Assembly: GCA_017539645.1 (NCBI GenBank)
Contig: JAFYCM010000090.1
Location: forward strand, 1 to 64,000
Origin: Bacteroidales bacterium
Lineage (GTDB): Bacteria; Bacteroidota; Bacteroidia; Bacteroidales; Marinilabiliaceae
Direction of reading: 5' to 3'
DNA: 64,000 bases
The translations under genes and the position numbers were made by a program. The notes under the pieces are model-generated. The model was not told the DNA's origin. It worked only from the letters and a program-made list of their open reading frames with translations, and searched no databases. Positions within the stretch are counted from its first letter, which is position 1. Each line of letters begins with the position of its first letter. Of the stretch, positions 28,179 to 37,500 are shown in pieces.

Positions 28179-28345
28179 AGTAGAGGGTAAAGAGTAGAGT
28201 TTAGCTATGTAGGGACGCACCGCGAGCGTCCGCGAATAACTACGCCTAAACCTGGAAATCGCGGGCTTCGACAAGCTCAGCCAACGTTTTCCCTCAATGT
28301 AATGGGAAGTTTCGCTTCGCTCAACATGACAAAGCGGAACGGCGT
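28176..28345. repeat. Composite dispersed repeat, copy B
   Basis: It begins with four heptamers (TAGAGTA, GAGGGTA, AAGAGTA, GAGTTTA) overlapping the peptidase stop. The hairpin ggacgc/gcgtcc (28213-28231) follows. Next is an ggct/agcc palindrome whose loop is the reverse complement of the loop in copy A, and then a caatgt...cgctcaacatga block that matches copy A in the same orientation. It has no plausible coding content. Spurious translations of this repeat type are known to recur in genome annotations. Confidence 0.65.
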
Positions 28346-28355
28346 GTATAAGCAT

Positions 28356-28388
28356 AAAAATAGGGTTGTCACTGTTAGCGGCAACCCT
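28356..28388 (-). terminator. Terminator of the radC-upp transcript
   Basis: On the minus strand agggttg/caaccct is followed by ATTTTTAT, 25 bases past the upp stop. Confidence 0.8.
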
Positions 28389-28412
28389 TTGTGTTATAGT
28401 GTAATTATATAA

Positions 28413-29066
28413 TTACAACTTCTCACCAAAAGCCAAGTCGCCAGCATCGCCCAATCCGGGAACGATGTATTTGTGGCTATTGAGCTCCTTGTCGACGGCG
28501 GCAACCCAAAGGCTTATAGGCTCATCTTTGAACATATCTTTTAGATATTGCACACCATCTTCGCTGCCTATCACGCTAAGGATGTGCGTGTGCTTAGGAA
28601 TGCCAAATTTTTTGAGCGCCTCGTAGGTCTTGCCAAGGCTTTTGCCAGTAGCAAGCATCGGGTCGCAGAGCATAAGTACTTTGCCTTCGAGGCTCGGCGT
28701 AGCTACATATTGCAGCGCTATCTCGAAGTCGTCGTTCGAAGTATATTTTCTGAAAGCCGAAATGAAACAACTTTCGGCGCGGTCGAACATACCAAGCAAT
28801 CCATTGTGCATAGGTAGTCCGGCACGAAGTATCGTACCTACAACGATTTTGTCAACTGGCAGTTGCACGGTAGCGGTAGCAAGCGGAGTCTCCACGTTGC
28901 ACGGAGCGTAGGCAAGCGTTTTGCTCACCTCGTATGCCATCAGTTCGCCAATGCGCTCAATGTTGCGGCGGAAGCGAAGAGGGTCGGTTTGAATCTGTTT
29001 GTTGCGTATCTCAGCCAAGTAGTTGTTGAGTACGGAATTGCTTGTGTTGAGTATATGTATATCCAT
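28413..29066 (-). CDS. upp: Uracil phosphoribosyltransferase
   Basis: Upp makes UMP from uracil and PRPP in pyrimidine salvage. The 217-residue protein shows the PRPP loop MLCDPMLATGKS (about 130-141), the uracil-site IVPGLGDAGDLAFGE at the C-terminus and VGTILRAGLPMHNG (about 76-89). The start lies 3 bases after the restored stop of radC, so the two were one operon. The same strand and shared terminator support this. Confidence 0.95.
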   Translation of the reverse strand: MDIHILNTSNSVLNNYLAEIRNKQIQTDPLRFRRNIERIGELMAYEVSKTLAYAPCNVETPLATATVQLPVDKIVVGTILRAGLPMHNGLLGMFDRAESCFISAFRKYTSNDDFEIALQYVATPSLEGKVLMLCDPMLATGKSLGKTYEALKKFGIPKHTHILSVIGSEDGVQYLKDMFKDEPISLWVAAVDKELNSHKYIVPGLGDAGDLAFGEKL

Positions 29067-29069
29067 GGT

Positions 29070-29771
29070 TTATAAATTTCCTTCGTCGCAGTAGCTGTAA
29101 TATTTAGCGTCGCCCACAATGATATGATCTTGCAGCCGAATATCGAAAATTTTTGCAGCATCGGCAATGACCTTAGTTATTTAATTGTCTTGTAGGCTGG
29201 GTTTCACTTCGCCCGATGGATGGTTATGGGCAACAATTATGGCGGTAGCGGCGCTTTCGAGCACCTTGCGCATAATTATTTTCACATCTATAAGTACGGA
29301 TTTCATGCCACCCGCATTGACGCATTGTGGCACGCCAATCACCTTGCCCGATGTGTTGAGCATAATTAGCCAAAACTCTTCGTGGTCGAGGTCTTCTATG
29401 TATCCGCGGATGAGGTCGTATGCATCGCTCGACGACTTTATGGCAGGGCGCTCCAAAGCGTCGGCAGATAGGCGGCGTTTGCCAAGTTCGAGGGCGGCAA
29501 CAATATTTATGGCGCGTGCCGGGCCGAGACCTTTTATGCTCGAAATCTCCTTTACAGAGGCGCGCGAAAGCAAAGTGAGTTTGTGCTGATAACGTTCGAG
29601 GAGCGAGCGGGCAACATCGAGAGCCGACTGACCTCTAATGCCTGAGCCAATGAGAATAGCAAGCAACTCCGACTCGCTGAGTTCCGATGCACCACGCTGA
29701 ATCAACTTCTCGCGAGGTCGATCTTCTTCTGCCAACTCTTTTATTGTCAGGCGCTTATTCTCTTCGCTCAT
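29070..29771 (-). pseudogene. radC: radC interrupted by an in-frame TAA
   Basis: RadC proteins have an N-terminal helix-hairpin-helix and a C-terminal JAB/MPN metalloenzyme-like domain. Reading from 29771 gives 196 residues with the HhH (SSIKGLGPARAINIV, about 82-96) and the complete JAMM motif H182-x-H184...S192-x-x-D195. A TAA then occurs at 29181-29183, within QDN*ITK. The same frame continues without error for 36 more codons (KVIADAAKIFDIRLQDHIIVGDA in part), ending at 29070, four bases before upp. The full length of 233 codons is the family norm, so one base change (for example CAA to TAA) explains it. Whether the truncated form functions is unknown, as is RadC's role. Confidence 0.85.
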
Positions 29772-29824
29772 ATTACATACTTATGCATGCAAAGATAGAT
29801 TGAAATTGAAATAAATGAACCCAA

Positions 29825-32746
29825 TCAGAACGACACACTAAATAGTGCTTCGCTTTTTGTCTGCTTGTCGTCGGGCAGATAGGTGGTGCGTACGCCAATG
29901 GTGACGGGGTAGGGCAGACGCAGCCAATATGTTGTGGCAAAGAACTCAACGCCTGTGCTCTGCTGTGTGAAGCGCACGCTCTCGGTGTCGGCGGTGCTGT
30001 AAGTGCGACCGCGCGCGGCATCGAAGAAGAGTGTTGCACCAATGCGTTTTATGTATACAACAGGACCGACGCTCCAGTCGGGGTCGATAATTGGCAGAGA
30101 ATAGCCAGCGCGAATAGTCTGCATCTCTCTATTACTTACGGCGCTACAACCTCGTGGACGCAAAATGTTGTCGCCATAGTTACGATTATGCTCCACGCCA
30201 AGCATATCGTAGTACGCCTCGCCCATACTCTTCTGCTGCATAGCTATGTAGAGCGAAATGTTGTGGTGGCGCACCATGCCAGGCAGGTATATGTATGCAG
30301 CAGCGGATTTCTGGTTGCCGTAGTTTGTAGCAAATGGCGTGTGGCGGTAGTTGAGCCGTAGAGCCAAACCGTAGCGTGTGCCAATGTCGCGAGTGGCAGT
30401 GCGACGCATTATGTGGGCGTAGATTCCGTATTGAATATCGTTGATGTTGCTCTCGGCTATGGCGGTGCTGAGACTATTTTCCATAGGTATGTACAATTTA
30501 CGGCGTGTATCAACGGAAACCTCTTGCGCCGTGTACTCTACGCCGTCGATGCGCTGATGGTCGAATGCTACCGATGGTATGATGCGCCTATTCCATGCGC
30601 CACTATTCATCACGAGTGGCAGCGATGCACTGATTTTCAGTTGTTTGTTTTTTCGTCGTGCGTCGTACGTAAGTAGCGAATAACCCGACTCGAAGCGCGC
30701 ATCACCTACGATGCCCGAAAATTTGTAGTCGGCATATCCATAGATAGCGCTCAGACTAAGCCGCACGGGCAGCGCGTTGTACGACACTACAGCTTTGAGC
30801 AGTTCGTCTGTATTGCCCGAATAATCTACACTCGCACTGACGGTGGTGTTGCCAAACAAGTTTTGCGATGCTATACCTATGCGCGAACTTACGGTGCTAC
30901 TGCTCGCATCGACCGAAGCTGGCCCCCAACTGTGGATATTTATCAGATGAGCACGCGAATAACTGCCATCTTCGTGGGCAATGCTGTCGTTGAGCGCGGG
31001 CATCAGTCCTTGCTCGAACTGCGCCAACGAATCGGCTACTGCGCAGTCGACATTAATATATTTATAGTGCTGCTCGGCCGTGTCGGCTTGCACAATGGAG
31101 TAGCCCAAGTCGCTGTAGTTGCTATAAATCAGTTTGTTGTTGTTTATAATGCCGTATGCAGCGCCAAAGCGAGCCGTAGTTATTCTATGAAGCGAGCCGT
31201 CAGCATCGATAGTATAAATATTGTCCGTGCCCTCGGCATCGTCGGTTATGGTGATGTTGCCGCTGCGTATGCGCAAAAAACGTAAGTTGGTGTGGCGCGG
31301 CGCGGCGAGCGTGCGTTGGTCGTAAGTATTTATATTGATGCACTCGACGCTTTTGCCTGCCGCCGAAGTCTTTATGTACGCCACATTCGCCTCGTCAAGC
31401 CATTGTGGCGACGATGCATTTTCGGTGATTGGAAGGCGGTGGCAAAACGTGATGTTGTCATCGAACGTGAGTATGCATACATGCTGAAAACCAGCCGAAT
31501 CGGTGCGAATGGCGGCAATGCTATTGCCGTTAGGCGAGATGGCTGGCGCAGAGAATCGACCATTGGCAACCTTGCGCGTCGTCTTGGTGGCAAAGTCGTA
31601 CATCATTATGGGCGACCAGCCGGCATTCTCCCAAAGAATATGTTGGCGATATTCCGCCCAAACCATCGTGTCGCCGCGGAGGTCGAAAGTGAGGTCGTTG
31701 AGCGTAGATGGCGTGAGGAGGTGGCGCACTTTGCCATCTCTATTTATAACTACAAAATCCTCCACCACCGATTGCGACGTGCGAATAGCCACAATGTCGT
31801 CGCCGTGGACTTGTGGTGCGGTGAACGAGCAGTAGCGTGACGGCTTAGTAATTATGGGCGTAATATTATCGTATGCCGATGCTTGAATATCAGCGTCGCG
31901 CAGTTCGTAGAGATGCTGCCAATAGCGCATGGCGTCGTTGTATAGCGATACTTTTCGCAATCCAGTTTGCTGACGCAGCGAACGGTTGAATGGAACGAGC
32001 GAATAACTCTTGCGGCCACAATTTGTAATAGCATTCGCCCAAACATCAGCGCCGAAGCGGAGACGCGTGGCAGCCACAGTTAGGTAGCCGCTGTGGTAAT
32101 AGTCGGGAAACTTATACCGAAACGAGCCGAAGTAAGCCTCGTCATACGTTGGCGTTCGGCCGGCAGCCATCAGCGCGTGCATATCTTGCATAAAACTTGC
32201 CTTGCGACCGCGACCGCCACGAGTGAGCGCCGTCTCGGTTGCCACGGCATCGCCTTCGAGCAGCCAACGCGGCACATACAATCCCACAACGGCGCCTATA
32301 GCTTGCTCGCCAAAAATGCCATACAGAAACCTCGAAAAACCTTGATGCAGAAGGCTCATCTGCACATTGTGCCGATATTCGTGAATGGCGAGGTGACTCA
32401 GCCAAGGCGTGCAGTCGCCATCGTCGTCGGAGAAGTTGTAGAGTTCGGCGCGCGCAGGAGCCCAAACTACAAGACCGTTGGAGTAGGCCGCCATTGGGTG
32501 CATAAGTATGCTGAGATGCCGTGCCGGTCGGCCCATGGTGGTGCTGCCAAGCGTGTAGAGCGTGTCGAACTGTTGCGCTACGGCTTGTGCGGCTTGCCAT
32601 TGATAGTCGGCAAAGACGATGCGGTAAGTAGGAGTATTTATGCTGCGCCATTGCGTCCGAAGTGGGTCGACGCCGGTGGTGTAGAACTGTGCGCGCACCA
32701 CAAGCGAGGCGAACGTAAGTATGACTATGGCGCAGAGACGTTTCAT
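29825..32746 (-). CDS. Giant protein: zincin-like protease, beta-propeller and outer-membrane barrel
   Basis: A 973-residue protein with a signal peptide (AIVILTFASLVVRAQ). Residues about 38-180 look like a gluzincin peptidase (peptidase_MA-like): HEYRH at 122-126 is the HExxH zinc motif and PRWLLEGDA (Glu164) supplies the third ligand. Residues about 290-600 contain TolB/PD40-like propeller strands (for example FSAPAISPNGNSIAAIRTD). Residues about 630-973 are strand-rich and resemble a BamA/surface-antigen-type outer-membrane barrel, ending in an aromatic residue (EALFSVSF), the normal C-terminal signature of outer-membrane barrels. The arrangement suggests a protease held at the cell surface or on the periplasmic face. 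The stop is followed 50 bases later by radC. Confidence 0.75.
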   Translation of the reverse strand: MKRLCAIVILTFASLVVRAQFYTTGVDPLRTQWRSINTPTYRIVFADYQWQAAQAVAQQFDTLYTLGSTTMGRPARHLSILMHPMAAYSNGLVVWAPARAELYNFSDDDGDCTPWLSHLAIHEYRHNVQMSLLHQGFSRFLYGIFGEQAIGAVVGLYVPRWLLEGDAVATETALTRGGRGRKASFMQDMHALMAAGRTPTYDEAYFGSFRYKFPDYYHSGYLTVAATRLRFGADVWANAITNCGRKSYSLVPFNRSLRQQTGLRKVSLYNDAMRYWQHLYELRDADIQASAYDNITPIITKPSRYCSFTAPQVHGDDIVAIRTSQSVVEDFVVINRDGKVRHLLTPSTLNDLTFDLRGDTMVWAEYRQHILWENAGWSPIMMYDFATKTTRKVANGRFSAPAISPNGNSIAAIRTDSAGFQHVCILTFDDNITFCHRLPITENASSPQWLDEANVAYIKTSAAGKSVECININTYDQRTLAAPRHTNLRFLRIRSGNITITDDAEGTDNIYTIDADGSLHRITTARFGAAYGIINNNKLIYSNYSDLGYSIVQADTAEQHYKYINVDCAVADSLAQFEQGLMPALNDSIAHEDGSYSRAHLINIHSWGPASVDASSSTVSSRIGIASQNLFGNTTVSASVDYSGNTDELLKAVVSYNALPVRLSLSAIYGYADYKFSGIVGDARFESGYSLLTYDARRKNKQLKISASLPLVMNSGAWNRRIIPSVAFDHQRIDGVEYTAQEVSVDTRRKLYIPMENSLSTAIAESNINDIQYGIYAHIMRRTATRDIGTRYGLALRLNYRHTPFATNYGNQKSAAAYIYLPGMVRHHNISLYIAMQQKSMGEAYYDMLGVEHNRNYGDNILRPRGCSAVSNREMQTIRAGYSLPIIDPDWSVGPVVYIKRIGATLFFDAARGRTYSTADTESVRFTQQSTGVEFFATTYWLRLPYPVTIGVRTTYLPDDKQTKSEALFSVSF

Positions 32747-33187
32747 CTATTTCTCATCAGTCTTGGCGTGGGTGAGGCGATAGTATATAAATACCATGAA
32801 AAAGCAGCTGATGATGGGCAAGAAACAGCTATCGCCATAAACTTTGTAGCTCAGCCAACCGATGCCAATTTGCGATGCGGCATAAATATGAAAACCCAAG
32901 CGTGCGTTGGACGATAGCATAATTACAAGTCCCACAATCTCGAGCACGCAGAAGAGAGCGTGATATTTACACGTCGCAACCAAGTTGGACATTAAGGCAG
33001 TCATCGTAGAATTGTAGCCGTCGGGAATGGTGAAGCCAGCATCAGTAAGTTGCTGAGTAGCAATGCCGATAGCACCGTTGATATGCTCGGTGTTGATGTG
33101 CGAAAGCGCCAAGTCGTAGAAAAGTGCACCAATAGAGGCAATGCCACTAATAGCTATAAGTATGTATAGAATAATGCGGTTGTTCAT
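32747..33187 (-). CDS. Small four-helix membrane protein
   Basis: I do not recognise a family with certainty. The roughly 146-residue protein has four membrane helices by eye (about 3-23, 59-80, 83-103, 112-135), with a short polar loop after helix 1. The start MNNRIILYIL at 33187 is chosen over a longer reading because the charged extension would precede the first helix. Its stop is immediately followed by the ATG of the protease-barrel gene with no gap, so they form an operon. It could be an accessory for the large protein. That is inference from position alone. Confidence 0.65.
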   Translation of the reverse strand: MNNRIILYILIAISGIASIGALFYDLALSHINTEHINGAIGIATQQLTDAGFTIPDGYNSTMTALMSNLVATCKYHALFCVLEIVGLVIMLSSNARLGFHIYAASQIGIGWLSYKVYGDSCFLPIISCFFMVFIYYRLTHAKTDEK

Positions 33188-33221
33188 ACGTATGTATAAA
33201 TGTTTGTTAAGCAAAGATGAC

Positions 33222-33258
33222 AAAAAAACGGGGCATCGCTGAATGATGTCCCGTTTTT
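33222..33258. terminator. Terminator downstream of galE
   Basis: The stem acggg-catc / gatg-cccgt (one mismatch) has T-runs on both sides, six or seven T on the minus strand. It separates galE from the downstream genes. Confidence 0.85.
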
Positions 33259-33311
33259 ATTCTATTGCAGCACCGACAATGGAGCATGCCCCACTGCCTA
33301 CGAATGCTTGC

Positions 33312-34340
33312 TTATTTTATTCCGCGAACGTGTTTCTCCCAGTTCCAAGCGGAAGCGAGCGTATCTTCGATGGGCACTTGAGCCTTCCAGCCGAGTTCGT
33401 TGTTGGCGAGCGTAGTGTCGGCATAGATTTGCTCAATATCGCCAGCGCGGCGAGCCACAATCTTATACGGAAGGTTGACGCCCGTAGCTTTCATAAAGGC
33501 ATTCACAAGCTCCATAACCGAGAGACCTTTGCCCGTACCTATGTTGAAATATTCGTAGTTGCTCTTGTTCTTGCCGTTCAAGAGGCGTTCGATAGCTACC
33601 ACGTGAGCCTTCGAGAGGTCCACCACGTTGATGTAGTCGCGGATAGGCGTGCCGTCTGGCGTGTTGTAGTCGTTGCCGAAGATTGAGAGCTCTTTGCGAA
33701 GTCCAGCAGCCGTTTGCGTGATGTATGGCACGAGGTTGTTAGGTACGCCCACAGGAGCCTCGCCAATCAATGCAGATGGGTGAGCGCCAATTGGGTTGAA
33801 GTAGCGAAGAGCTATACCATTGATTTCGGCGTTTGCATGGCAGAAGTCGCGAATAATATCCTCGTTGACAGCCTTAGTGTTACCGTAAGGGCTTTCAGCT
33901 GGGAGGCGTGGCGTAGATTCGGTAACCGGAAGTTTCTCTGGCTGACCATAAACGGTGCACGACGAAGAGAATACGAGATTCTTCACACCCGTATATTTCA
34001 TAGCCTCAAGAATATTCATAAGGCTATTTATGTTGTTACGATAGTATTCGAGAGGCTTGTGTACGCTTTCGCCAACGGCCTTGAATGCTGCGAAGTGAAT
34101 AACAGCCTTGATGTCGCGATGGCGGAGGAAGAAATTGAGAACATCGGCACGATTCGAAAGATCGAAATTCTCAAAATCTGGACGCTTGCCAGTGATTTTA
34201 GTGATGTTGTCGACAACTTCAATTTTAGAGTTAGAAAGGTTGTCAACAATAATTACATCGTAACCTGCTTGCTGAAGCTCAACTACGGTGTGCGAACCGA
34301 TAAAACCGGTACCGCCTGTAACGAGAATAAGATTTGCCAT
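33312..34340 (-). CDS. galE: UDP-glucose 4-epimerase
   Basis: GalE interconverts UDP-glucose and UDP-galactose, feeding galactose catabolism and glycan synthesis. The 342-residue short-chain dehydrogenase-type protein shows the NAD site VTGGTGFIGSHT at the N-terminus, the catalytic SPYGNTKAVNED (YxxxK, about residues 150-154), SSSCTVYGQPEKLPVTE before it, and a terminal substrate region. It is monocistronic, with a promoter at 34365-34372 and a terminator, and no other gal genes. It may serve the glycosyltransferases in the window. Confidence 0.95.
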   Translation of the reverse strand: MANLILVTGGTGFIGSHTVVELQQAGYDVIIVDNLSNSKIEVVDNITKITGKRPDFENFDLSNRADVLNFFLRHRDIKAVIHFAAFKAVGESVHKPLEYYRNNINSLMNILEAMKYTGVKNLVFSSSCTVYGQPEKLPVTESTPRLPAESPYGNTKAVNEDIIRDFCHANAEINGIALRYFNPIGAHPSALIGEAPVGVPNNLVPYITQTAAGLRKELSIFGNDYNTPDGTPIRDYINVVDLSKAHVVAIERLLNGKNKSNYEYFNIGTGKGLSVMELVNAFMKATGVNLPYKIVARRAGDIEQIYADTTLANNELGWKAQVPIEDTLASAWNWEKHVRGIK

Positions 34341-34364
34341 TTGTTGTAACGTTTATTCGTGCCA

Positions 34365-34372
34365 CAAATATA
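34365..34372 (-). promoter_or_regulatory. -7 promoter element for galE
   Basis: TATATTTG on the minus strand fits TAnnTTTG, 24 bases before the galE ATG. Confidence 0.55.
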
Positions 34373-34526
34373 GGAGTATATCAAGATTCATAAGTAAAAA
34401 AGCGCTCGTATATACCACATAAACACTGATTTTTCACATGTTTTATACATATGGATTGACATGTGTCGGCAATCTCACTTCTCGCGATGTAATTCGATTT
34501 GGTGATGCCAATAGTTAATAAGTGTG

Positions 34527-34534
34527 TATTTTTG
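34527..34534 (+). promoter_or_regulatory. -7 promoter element for the sensor phosphatase
   Basis: TATTTTTG fits TAnnTTTG. It lies 13 bases before the ATG at 34548 and overlaps the longer GTG-initiated reading, which is therefore unlikely. Confidence 0.55.
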
Positions 34535-34547
34535 CACTTTGATTATT

Positions 34548-37500
34548 ATGACAAACAAAGCATCTATGACGAGACTGATAACGACAATCGTTGTATCTAC
34601 AATATTCTGCGCAAATGTTGTTGCACAGAAATACGACCGCTCGGGCGGTTATCCCATCATTACCAATTTTGAACCAGAAAAATATAATGCCGAAGATCAG
34701 AACTGGGCTATAGCTCAAGACGATCGAGGGCTGATATACATAGGCAACAATAAAGGTGTGCTCGAATGGGACGGCAGCAATTGGCGCCTCATACGTACGC
34801 GCAACGATTCATACATACGCTCACTGATGAAAGCGGACGATGGTCGCATAATGGTAGGCGCGGTGAATGAGTTTGGCTACTTATACCCCGATGCGCGTGG
34901 CTGCTTGACCTACAAGTCGCTCTCAGAACAGCTTGGCGACAACTGCAATTGTGAGGATATATACAGAATCTATGGCATCGACGACAAGGTGTATATGTGC
35001 TCGTGGTCATACGTATACGAGATTGTTGGCGACAGCATCATGGCGCAAATAGCGCTGCCCGAAGAGTCGCAATACACATTCCTAATGGACGATGCGCTCT
35101 ATTTCTTTAGCCGTGCCAATGGCGAACAGAAGTTGTACATAATAGAAAATGGTACCACGCGTCCTGTGGCAGATTACGATGAGGCAATCTACGGCGCGGA
35201 GCAGCTTCGCCCAGGACAATATCTCATTTCAGGCAGACATAAGTATACCGTATTCGACACTCGCACACATACATTCACGCCTATAACATCATCATACACA
35301 GAGCGTATACGCAAAGAGATGGCGCTGCCATACACACAGAGCAAAATAGGCGACGACTCGTATGCATTCTCGTACATATTCTCCGACGATAACGCACTCA
35401 CTATTGCCGACTCGTTGATGAATCCGAAATATATACTCAACACGCGTGTGGGATTGATGAACAACCTTGCCACGTCGAGCAAACTTACGGGCGACAACGT
35501 GCTGTGGATTACGCTCAACAAAGGCATCGCACGCGCCGAAGTGGGTAGCTGCATAAAGATGTACAGCAAAGAGTCGGGCATCGAAAGCCAGATTACGGAC
35601 ATCATAGAATTCAACGACGAGCTTTATATAGCTACGTTCGATGGTGTTGAACGCCTCGTGTTCGACGGTCTTGGCAATCCCTATTTCAAACCAGTAAGTG
35701 GAATCAACGTTTCGGCATACCTATTCCAAACATTCAAAACGCCCGACGGCAACGAGAAGTTGCTTGTGATTACTCAAAGCAACATTTGCGAGATAAAAGG
35801 CGACAATGCTACCATAATAGATCATGCAGGCGGCCGATTGCTGCACCAGTCGGCAGCCGAACCATCGATTTTGCTCATAGGCGGACACGATGGCTTGCGC
35901 GCTAAAGTCTACAACAATGGCGCGTGGAGCAACAAGGCGTTGGATACGAACATCAGTGGCTCTATACGTAATATGAAAGAGGACGCGCAAGGCAACCTCT
36001 GGCTTATGGTGTATATGCATGGCGTGTATGAGATTACAAATCAAGGCGAGATTCGCCACTACGACGAGCAAAATGGTCTGCCGCAAGCTGGTCCGCTACA
36101 GATTTTGGACGTCGATGGGCGTTTGGTGTTCTTCAATGAGGCTGGTGCATACGAATTTTCGTCCATCAAGAAGCAGTTTGTGCCGAGCGAGACATTCAAC
36201 GTACTCGGCAACGATGGTAACACGGCTATGCTTCCGTGCCACTATGCCGGTGGATATGCCGTGTCGTGCAATAGCAATGGAAACAAACGTGTGGAGATTC
36301 TCAAACGTGATGAAAATGGCAATTTGGTTGTCGAAGGTACTGCGCTGCGACGCTTGCCAAATATCTTCGCAGAGGTTGTGTATGCCGACAAGAAAGGTCG
36401 CTTATGGATAGGACAGTCGAATACGCTCTATTCGTATACACCCGACAATTCGCTAAATCCATACTACAAAGAGTCGTTCAATGCGCACATTCGTCAGGTT
36501 ACCGTGCGCGACTCGCTGATTTTTGGCGGTGCCTTCTGCGACGACGAAGGTCATCTGTCGGCTCGTCAGCGCAAAGATTTCATTCCCGAACTTACCTACA
36601 ACGACAATAGCGTAGATATTACCTACAGCGCCACATTCTTCGAGAAAGAGGAGAGCACCGAATACTCTGTGATGCTCGAAGGTGCCGACAAAGAGTGGTC
36701 GCATTGGACCACGCGCACGCTGTCGTCGTACAACAATCTTTTCGAAGGTACATATACCTTCAAAGTGAAGGCTCGTAATATTTATGGTGTCGAAAGTCAA
36801 GTGGAAGAATTCACGTTTGTAGTTAAACCTCCATTCTATCGAACCATTTGGGCATATATAATTTATGCGGCACTCTTCTTCCTTGCCATTCGCGGCATAA
36901 TCAAAGTAAATACAGCTCGACTCGAAAAGGATAAAAAACGCTTGCAGGCCGAAGTTGATAAGGCTACCGAAAAGATTCGTGACCAGATGGAGGAGATAGA
37001 GAGCCAGAAAGACGAGATAGAGAGCCAACGCGACGAGATACAAGCCAGCATCAACTATGCTCGGCGCATTCAACGAGCACTGCTTACGCCTAACGAAGTG
37101 ATTGATAAGATTTTCCCCGACCACTTCTTACTCTTCAAACCGCGCAACGTGGTTTCGGGCGATTACTATTGGTTTGGCGAATTTGGCGACTACAAAGTGG
37201 CCATCGTTGCCGATTGCACTGGTCACGGTGTGCCAGGCGGTTTCGTAAGTATGTTGGGTATGACGAACCTCAACTATATAGTAGGCAACGAGCTAAGCCC
37301 CGATAAAATTCTGAACAAACTCCGCGAAGCCATCATCAAAGGACTTCGCCAAGATGGTGTGTATGGCATTCCGCCGCTCGACGACGACGACCTTGCCGCC
37401 ATGCCGGGTAGCAAATTCAAAGAAAAAGCCGCTGCCAAAGCTGCACAATCGGCCGATGAAGCAAGTGGCGCAAAACGCATCGACCGCAGCCAAGATGGTA

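Noticed and set aside
27594-28355. 253-codon minus-strand frame over the S66 peptidase gene and the repeat
   Set aside because: Its start falls within the dispersed repeat and reads CHVERSETSH and LSLSKP, spurious peptides known from translated intergenic repeats in many bacterial genomes. The rest is antisense to a peptidase.
29070-29183. A frameshift or deletion as the cause of the short radC
   Set aside because: The reading frame continues unchanged past TAA with normal RadC-like sequence up to the upp start. Only a base substitution is needed, not an indel.
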